The position numbers and the translations under genes are program-made. Of a DNA stretch of 35,982 nucleotides, positions 30,929-35,982 are shown one piece after another (within the stretch, counting starts at the first letter, position 1; every line of letters starts with the position of its first letter). Under the pieces are notes generated by a model. That model was not told the DNA's origin. It ran no database searches and was given only the letters and a program-made list of their open reading frames with translations. The stretch is from DATJLY01 sp035604195 (lineage in GTDB: Bacteria; Pseudomonadota; Alphaproteobacteria; ATCC43930; CGMCC-115725): the NCBI GenBank assembly GCA_035604195.1, contig DATNIY010000015.1, positions 1 to 35,982 of the forward strand, given 5' to 3'.

Positions 30929-32068
30929 CTAAGGCGTGACGGCAGAGGACTCGACCGGCGTCTTGGCGTCGAGCGCGCGCACCACCGCATCGGCGAGCTC
31001 GAGCGAGGCGGTGAGGCCCGGCGATTCGATGCCATAGAGGTTGACCAGTCCGGGCACGCCATGCTGCGCCGGACCCTGCACCAAGAAATCGGCGGAAGGC
31101 TCGGCGGGACCGCTGATCTTGGGCCTGATGCCGGCATAGCCCGGCTGCAGCACGCCGTCCTTGAGCGCCGGCCAATAGCGGCGGATGGCGGCATAGAAGC
31201 GGTCGCCGCGCTTTGGCTCGACGGTATAGTCGATGCCGTCGATCCATTCGGTGTCGGGGCCGAAGCGCGCCTGCCCCGCGAGGTCGAGCGTCAAATGCAC
31301 GCCCAGCCCCGCCGCCTCCGGCACGGGATAGACGAGATGCTGGAACGGCGCGCGGCCCGAAAGGGTGAAATAGACGCCGCGGCAGAAATAAGCGGGTGGA
31401 ATGGTGTGCTCGGGAACGCCCGCGAGCGAGCGCGCCAGCGCCGGCGCCTCGAGCCCGGCGCTGTTGACGAGCAGCGCGCAGTCGAGCGTCATCGATTCGG
31501 CGCCGCCGACCGCCAGGGTGAAACCGTGTCGCGCGACCCGGCCGCCCAGGACCGGCGCGCGCAGCACGATGACCGCGCCCGCCGCCGTGGCATCGGCCTC
31601 GTAGGCGAGCATCAGCGCATGGCTGTCGATGATGCCGGTCGCCGGCGACAAGAAGGCGGCGAGGCAGGCGAGATTGGGCTCGAGCGCCCGCGCCTCGGCG
31701 CCCGCGAGCCAGGCGAGATCCTCGACCCCGTTGGCGCTCGCTTTCGCCATGACGGCGCGGAGCGCGGAGATCTCTTCCTCGGTGACCGCGACGATCAGCT
31801 TGCCGATGCGGCGATGCGGCACGCCGCGCTCCGCGCAATACTCATAGAGCCGCTTGCGCCCGACGACGCAGGAGCGCGCCTTGAGGCTGCCTTGCGGATA
31901 ATAGAGTCCGGCATGGATCACTTCGCTGTTGCGCGACGAGGTATGGGAGCCGATCCAGCGCTCCTTCTCGAGCAGCAGCACGTCGCGGCCGGCCAAAGCC
32001 AAGGCCCGCGCCACCGCCAATCCGATGACGCCGCCGCCCACCACCACGCATTCGACCGCTTCGGTCAT
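30929..32068 (-). CDS. FAD-dependent oxidoreductase, L-2-hydroxyglutarate dehydrogenase-like
   Basis: This is a DAO-superfamily flavoprotein. The 379-residue product has the FAD motif VVVGGGVIGLAVARALA (about 8-24). SSRNSEVIHAGLYYPQGSLKA (about 44-64) is a signature of LhgO-type L-2-hydroxyglutarate oxidases. GKLIVAV, ATGIIDSHALM and a C-terminal LVNLYGIESPGLTASLELA FAD-contact segment follow. Oxidation of L-2-hydroxyglutarate or a related 2-hydroxy acid is likely, with electrons passed to quinone or oxygen. It lies 32 bases upstream of the aminotransferase start and could share its transcript. Confidence 0.88.
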   Translation of the reverse strand: MTEAVECVVVGGGVIGLAVARALALAGRDVLLLEKERWIGSHTSSRNSEVIHAGLYYPQGSLKARSCVVGRKRLYEYCAERGVPHRRIGKLIVAVTEEEISALRAVMAKASANGVEDLAWLAGAEARALEPNLACLAAFLSPATGIIDSHALMLAYEADATAAGAVIVLRAPVLGGRVARHGFTLAVGGAESMTLDCALLVNSAGLEAPALARSLAGVPEHTIPPAYFCRGVYFTLSGRAPFQHLVYPVPEAAGLGVHLTLDLAGQARFGPDTEWIDGIDYTVEPKRGDRFYAAIRRYWPALKDGVLQPGYAGIRPKISGPAEPSADFLVQGPAQHGVPGLVNLYGIESPGLTASLELADAVVRALDAKTPVESSAVTP

Positions 32069-32170
32069 CCACCGTTCCGCTTGCCGGCGCGCAATCCTCC
32101 CCGATCATGCGGCGCGAGACAAGCGCCGGGATTGCCAGGGTTGCGCGGTTGCGCCACATTCCGCAACGCC

Positions 32171-32320
32171 ATGAAAGCGGCCGAGCACATCCTGGTCGTG
32201 GACGATGAGCAGGTGGGGCGGCTGTGCCGCAGGATCGAGCTCGATCCGGAGAAGCCGATACTGATCGAGACGGGGCGCGGCGCCGGCGATATTTTCACGC
32301 CGCCTGTCGAAGTCCTCTGA
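32171..32320 (+). pseudogene. Internally deleted OmpR-family response regulator remnant (49 codons)
   Basis: A 49-codon open frame joins two recognisable ends of an OmpR/PhoB-type regulator. The first 13 residues, MKAAEHILVVDDE, match the first strand and acidic pocket of a receiver domain. The next part, VGRLCRRIELDPEKPILIET and then GRGAGDIF, matches the end of the winged-helix domain, where the consensus is RLRRKIE-DP-xP-x-LIxTVRGxGYxF. Roughly 180-190 residues between are missing, including the phosphorylated Asp. Val in TVRG reads Gly and the Tyr of GYxF reads Asp, which suggests drift after the deletion. No Shine-Dalgarno is visible. It lies in the gap between the FAD oxidoreductase and the DMT transporter. 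The rest of this 288-base gap shows nothing further. Confidence 0.65.
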
Positions 32321-32356
32321 TCCGCGAGCCGCAGCGCCGCGGCAGTCAAGGAAGCC

Positions 32357-33343
32357 ATGGTCGCATCGCCACGTTCGGACGGCGGCCGCATCGCGCGGCG
32401 CGAAGCCATCTATCCCTATCTCCTGCTCGCGCTCTGCATGCTCTTCTGGGCGGGGAATTGGATCGTCGGACGCGCCGTCCGCGACACCATCCCGCCGGTG
32501 GCGCTGACCTTTTGGCGCTGGGTCGTGGCGGCGCTGGTCTTGGCGCCCTTCGCCTTGCCGCGGCTCAAGAACAGGGGCGCGGCGATCCGGCGCGGCTGGG
32601 TCCCGCTGTTGCTGCTCGGCTTCGTCGGCGCCGGCTTGTTCCAGGTGCTGATGTATCTGGGGCTGCATTACACCGAGGCGGTCAACGCCACCCTGATGAA
32701 CTCGGCCGCGCCGCTCTCCATCATCGCGGTGGCTTGGCTCATGGAGGGCGAGCGGGTGACGTGGCGCCAGCTTGCCGGCATGATCGTGTCGTTCTGCGGC
32801 ATCATCGTCATTCTCAACCGCGGCGACCTCACCCGGCTCGCGCGCTTCCACTTCAATCCGGGCGACCTCATGATTCTGGGCGCGATGGCGATCTGGGGCG
32901 TCTATGCCGTGCTGCTGCGGCGCCGGCCCCCGGGAATCGATTCGCTCGGCTTCATCTTCATCATGGCGGTGCTCGGGATCGTCGTCCTCGCGCCGGCCTA
33001 TCTCGTCGAGAGCGCGTTCGTCAGCCCGTTGCGCCTGAGCTGGGCGATGGTCGGTGCCATCCTCTATACCGGCTGCGTCGCCTCGGTCTTGGGATATATC
33101 TGCTGGAACCGCGGGGTCGAGCTGGTCGGGGCGAATCGCGCCGGCTTCACCATGCACCTGATCCCGGCTTTCTCCACCATTCTCGCCGTCGTCATCCTCG
33201 GCGAAAAGGTGCATCTCTTTCACGGCGTCGGCATCGCCATGATTCTCTTCGGCTTGTGGCTTGCGACCAGCGCCAAGGGGCCGGCGCCGCGCCTCACGGC
33301 AGAATCGCGAAGACCCGCGCCGGAAAGCCGGATCCGTCCTTGA
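32357..33343 (+). CDS. EamA/DMT-superfamily membrane transporter
   Basis: This is a drug/metabolite transporter-superfamily exporter of unknown substrate. The 328-residue protein has about ten transmembrane helices arranged as two EamA repeats (about 18-135 and 165-300). Typical segments are LCMLFWAGNWIVGRAVRD, PVALTFWRWVVAALVLAP, ALHYTEAVNATLMNSAAPL-like, and the second-repeat LIPAFSTILAVVILGEKVHLFHGVGIAMI. The ATG at 32357 has AAGGA about 6 bases upstream. The Arg/Pro-rich tail after about residue 310 lies in the 50 bases that overlap the opposite cyclase gene and is probably not conserved. Confidence 0.88.
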   Translation: MVASPRSDGGRIARREAIYPYLLLALCMLFWAGNWIVGRAVRDTIPPVALTFWRWVVAALVLAPFALPRLKNRGAAIRRGWVPLLLLGFVGAGLFQVLMYLGLHYTEAVNATLMNSAAPLSIIAVAWLMEGERVTWRQLAGMIVSFCGIIVILNRGDLTRLARFHFNPGDLMILGAMAIWGVYAVLLRRRPPGIDSLGFIFIMAVLGIVVLAPAYLVESAFVSPLRLSWAMVGAILYTGCVASVLGYICWNRGVELVGANRAGFTMHLIPAFSTILAVVILGEKVHLFHGVGIAMILFGLWLATSAKGPAPRLTAESRRPAPESRIRP

Positions 33344-34094
33344 TGTCGGGCCAGGAGACCGAGACCAGCGCGCCCTGTTCCGGCACCTGGTCGAGATTGG
33401 CCAAGAGCTCGATCTGATAATGACCCTGGCCGAGGATGTAGCTCTCGAGCGAATAATCATCCTTGGTCGTGGCGATGCCGGGGTCGGTGTCGGTGGTCTC
33501 GTGGCCCGAGGCCGTGATCTTGCGGGTCTCGTAGAGGAATTTGAGGGCCAAATAGCCCCAGCCGGGATAATGCGCGACGCCCTGGGCATCGACGTTCTGC
33601 ATCGCCGCCTGGTCGGGCCAGCGCTTCGACCAATCCGTGCGCATCGCCACGAAGGCGCCCCTGGGAATGCGCCCATGCTTTGATTCCCACGCCCTGAGGT
33701 CGGCGAGCGTCAGGGTGTAGTCGGGGTTCTTCGCGGCCTTGTCGTGCACGTCGATGACGACCAACGGCAGCAGCATCTGCTTCACCGGAATCCGGTCGGC
33801 CGTCGCCATGCCCTGGTGGAAATGCGCGGGCGGATCGACATGCGTTCCCCATTGCCCGACATGGCAGAAGAGTTCGGCGCGGAATCCGTCCTTGTCATAG
33901 TCGTAGAGCACCTGGCGCGTCATCGGCTTGAAGCCCTTCCAATGCGGAATCTCCGCATCGAAGGGGTGGGTGAGATCGACCCACGGCTTCGCCTTGAGCG
34001 TGTCGTAGATCCGCCACAGACTCTCGGCCCGCGCCGAAGGCGCCACAATCACGCTCGCCGCCAGCACGACGAGCACGCCCAGCCTCGCCCTCAT
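33294..34094 (-). CDS. Exported cyclase-family (kynurenine formamidase-like) hydrolase
   Basis: This is a metal-dependent hydrolase of the cyclase family (PF04199). The 266-residue product has a signal peptide (MRARLGVLVVLAASVIV, cleavage after ARA, about residue 23), unusual for kynurenine formamidase itself, which is cytoplasmic. The metal-binding motif is present: CHVGQWGTHVDPPAHF with H85, D87 and H91. DLTHPFDAEIPHW precedes it, and GAFVAMRTDW follows. The natural substrate is unknown. The start is followed upstream, after 16 bases, by the end of the oxoprolinase-type gene, so both are probably in one transcript. Confidence 0.88.
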   Translation of the reverse strand: MRARLGVLVVLAASVIVAPSARAESLWRIYDTLKAKPWVDLTHPFDAEIPHWKGFKPMTRQVLYDYDKDGFRAELFCHVGQWGTHVDPPAHFHQGMATADRIPVKQMLLPLVVIDVHDKAAKNPDYTLTLADLRAWESKHGRIPRGAFVAMRTDWSKRWPDQAAMQNVDAQGVAHYPGWGYLALKFLYETRKITASGHETTDTDPGIATTKDDYSLESYILGQGHYQIELLANLDQVPEQGALVSVSWPDIKDGSGFPARVFAILP

Positions 34095-34110
34095 CAGCCC
34101 CTCCCTAATT

Positions 34111-35982
34111 TCACGCCTTGCCGTAGCCGCCGCCGCCCGGCGTCTCGATGACGAAGACGTCGCCGGGCCCGACCGCGACCGCGTGCGTCGCGCCGAAATG
34201 CTCGATGCCGCCGTCGGCGCGCTCGACCCAGTTGCGCCCGACGGCGCCCGCCGCGCCGCCGGCGAGGCCAAAGGGCGGCACGCGCCGGCGGTTCGACAGG
34301 ATGGCCGCGGTCATCGCCTCGCGGAAGCGGATGCGCCGGACGACGCCGGCGCCGCCGTGCCAGCGCCCGCGCCCGCCCGAGCCGCGGCGGATGGCGAAGC
34401 TCTCGAGCAGCACGGGGAAGCGCCATTCCAGCACCTCGGGATCGGTCAGCCGCGTGTTGGTCATGTTGGTGTGCACGGCATCGGTGCCGTCGAAGCCGGG
34501 CCCCGCGCCCGAGCCGCCGCAGATCGTCTCGTAATATTGGCTGCGCTCGTTGCCGAAGGTGAAGTTGTTCATCGTGCCCTGCGCCGCCGCCATCGCGCCC
34601 AAGGCGCCGTAGAGCGCGTCGGTGATGCATTGCGAGGTCTCGACATTGCCCGCCACCACCGCCGCCGGATAGCACGGGCTCAGCATCGAGTGCTCGGGGA
34701 TGATGATGTCGAGCGGCTCGAGACAGCCGCCATTCAAAGGTATCTCGTCCTCGACGAGCGTGCGGAAGACATAGAGCACCGCCGATCGGCATACCGCGGT
34801 CGGCGCATTGAAGTTGGTCGGGCGTTGGGGGCTCGTGCCGGTGAAGTCGATGGTGGCGCGGCGCGCTCCCTTGTCGATGGCGACGCGGACGCGGATGACC
34901 GCGCCGTCATCCATCTCATAGGCGAAGCTGCCGTCGCCGAGCCGGTCGATGGCGCGGCGCACCTGCTCGGCGGCATTGTCCTGGACGTGCCGCATATAGG
35001 CCTCGACGGCGGCCAGCCCGAACTGCCGGACCATGCGGTGCAGCTCTTCCTTGCCCTTGACGCACGCCGCTACCTGCGCCTTGAGATCGGCGACGTTCTG
35101 CGCCGAATTGCGCGAGGGGTAGCGGCCGCTCTCGAGCAGCGCCACGGTCTCGGCCTCGCGAAAGCGGCCGGCATCGACGAGCAGGAAATCGTCGATCAGC
35201 ACGCCCTCTTCCTCGACGCTGCGGCTTTCGGGCGGCATCGAGCCGGGCGTGATCCCGCCGATATCCGCATGATGGCCGCGCGCCGCGACATAGAAAAGAA
35301 CCGCGGCCGCTTCATCGTCCTCGGCGAAGACCGGCATGATGACGGTGACGTCGGGAAGGTGCGTGCCGCCATTGTAGGGCGCATTCAGCACATAGACGTC
35401 GCCCGGCTTCATGCCGCGCCCGTCCGCGCCCCCGCCGCGCGTGCGGATGACGGTCTCGACGCTCTCGCCCATCGAGCCCAGATGCACTGGGATGTGCGGC
35501 GCGTTGGCGATGAGCGATCCGGTGCGGTCGAAGAGCGCGCAGGAGAAGTCGAGGCGCTCCTTGATGTTGACGGAATAGGCGGTGTTCTGCAGCGCGACGC
35601 CCATCTGCTCGGCGATCGCCATGAACAGGTTGTTGAAGACTTCGAGCATCACCGGATCGACCGCGGTGCCGATTGCGGTGCGGCCGGGCAGGGGGACGAC
35701 GCGCTCCAATACGAGGTAGCGCCGCCGGTCGAGAAGCGCGCGCCAGCCCGGCTCGACCACCGTCGTCGCAGTCTGCTCGCGGACGATGGCGGGGCCATCG
35801 ATCTCTTGTCCCGGCACCAGCGCGTCGCGGTCGAAGACCGGCGCCTGATGCTCCCCGCCCACGGTGAAAAGCAGAACATGCGCCAAAGGCGCGGGCTTGC
35901 CGGGCGATGGCGGCGCCGGCTCGATGCAATCCTCGGCCGCGTCCGTCGCGCCCACGGCCTCGACCGACACGGCCTCGACGAT
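34111..35982 (-). CDS. 5-oxoprolinase/hydantoinase A-B fusion, C-terminal part (cut by window edge)
   Basis: 623 residues of a longer protein are visible, and the frame stays open to the window edge. The first 100 or so residues look like the end of a HyuA (hydantoinase A/oxoprolinase) subunit (GPAIVREQTATTVVEPGW). From about residue 109 a complete HyuB domain follows: DPVMLEVFNNLFMAIAEQMG, NAPHIPVHLGSMGESV, NAPYNGGTHLPDVTV, RGHHADIGG, and at the end GGAGVVRRIRF and ETPGGGGYGKA. Both subunits on one chain is the arrangement of ATP-dependent 5-oxoprolinase, which opens 5-oxoproline to glutamate. Related carboxylases share it, so the substrate remains open. The gene is upstream of the exported cyclase. 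Confidence 0.9.
   Translation of the reverse strand: MVEAVSVEAVGATDAAEDCIEPAPPSPGKPAPLAHVLLFTVGGEHQAPVFDRDALVPGQEIDGPAIVREQTATTVVEPGWRALLDRRRYLVLERVVPLPGRTAIGTAVDPVMLEVFNNLFMAIAEQMGVALQNTAYSVNIKERLDFSCALFDRTGSLIANAPHIPVHLGSMGESVETVIRTRGGGADGRGMKPGDVYVLNAPYNGGTHLPDVTVIMPVFAEDDEAAAVLFYVAARGHHADIGGITPGSMPPESRSVEEEGVLIDDFLLVDAGRFREAETVALLESGRYPSRNSAQNVADLKAQVAACVKGKEELHRMVRQFGLAAVEAYMRHVQDNAAEQVRRAIDRLGDGSFAYEMDDGAVIRVRVAIDKGARRATIDFTGTSPQRPTNFNAPTAVCRSAVLYVFRTLVEDEIPLNGGCLEPLDIIIPEHSMLSPCYPAAVVAGNVETSQCITDALYGALGAMAAAQGTMNNFTFGNERSQYYETICGGSGAGPGFDGTDAVHTNMTNTRLTDPEVLEWRFPVLLESFAIRRGSGGRGRWHGGAGVVRRIRFREAMTAAILSNRRRVPPFGLAGGAAGAVGRNWVERADGGIEHFGATHAVAVGPGDVFVIETPGGGGYGKA

Overview
The window is a gene-dense, GC-rich chromosomal segment of an alphaproteobacterium, probably from the Rhodospirillales or a neighbouring order. 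The evidence is gene order and content: yebC-ruvCAB-ybgC-tolQRA; zapA beside 6S RNA; ispE, a TPR lipoprotein, etfD and a divergent uracil-DNA glycosylase; rnhB-ccrM; mutY divergent from dciA-dsbA-smc; and a stand-alone F0 operon (atpI-B-E-F'-F) without the F1 genes. A CcrM methylase, an alphaproteobacterial 6S RNA and an ETF-ubiquinone oxidoreductase agree with this. No tRNA, rRNA, insertion sequence, CRISPR array or prophage was seen.

Layout. 1-4863 (minus): yebC, ruvC, ruvA, ruvB, ybgC, tolQ, tolR and the start of tolA, mostly overlapping or a few bases apart. 5060-6624 (minus): a small coiled-coil gene, zapA, 6S RNA and a ymdB-type phosphodiesterase. 6758-8503 (plus): a membrane protein with C-terminal Sel1 repeats, reminiscent of polar organisers. 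8505-12771 (minus): etfD, a TPR lipoprotein and ispE. 12815-17971 (plus): a uracil-DNA glycosylase, a lytic transglycosylase, moaB, a Spl/PA0069-type radical SAM protein and rnhB. 18052-19937: ccrM overlapping a DUF2182 metal-binding membrane protein. 19888-25921: mutY (minus), then dciA, dsbA and smc (plus). 26040-28403: the F0 operon. 28428-32068 (minus): an FAD oxidoreductase, an omega-amino acid aminotransferase and alanine dehydrogenase. 32171-34094: a 49-codon remnant of an OmpR-type regulator, a DMT transporter and an exported cyclase-family hydrolase. 34111-35982 (minus): the 3' part of a single-chain 5-oxoprolinase-type enzyme.

Functional themes are genome maintenance and the cell cycle (RuvABC, two glycosylases, RNase HII, CcrM, DciA, SMC, ZapA), envelope upkeep (Tol, lytic transglycosylase, DsbA), electron entry and ATP synthesis (ETF-QO, F0), and nitrogen metabolism (transaminase plus alanine dehydrogenase, oxoprolinase). 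The most interesting signals are regulatory or degenerate. GANTC methylation sites lie inside the apparent ccrM promoter and against the -35 of the zapA promoter. A perfect alphaproteobacterial LexA-type direct repeat precedes the radical SAM gene. Two tandem DnaA-box-like 9-mers sit ahead of the lytic transglycosylase. The uracil-DNA glycosylase has lost two of the four family-4 iron-sulfur cysteines. A response regulator is reduced to its two ends. I saw no clear novel multi-gene defence or biosynthetic system.
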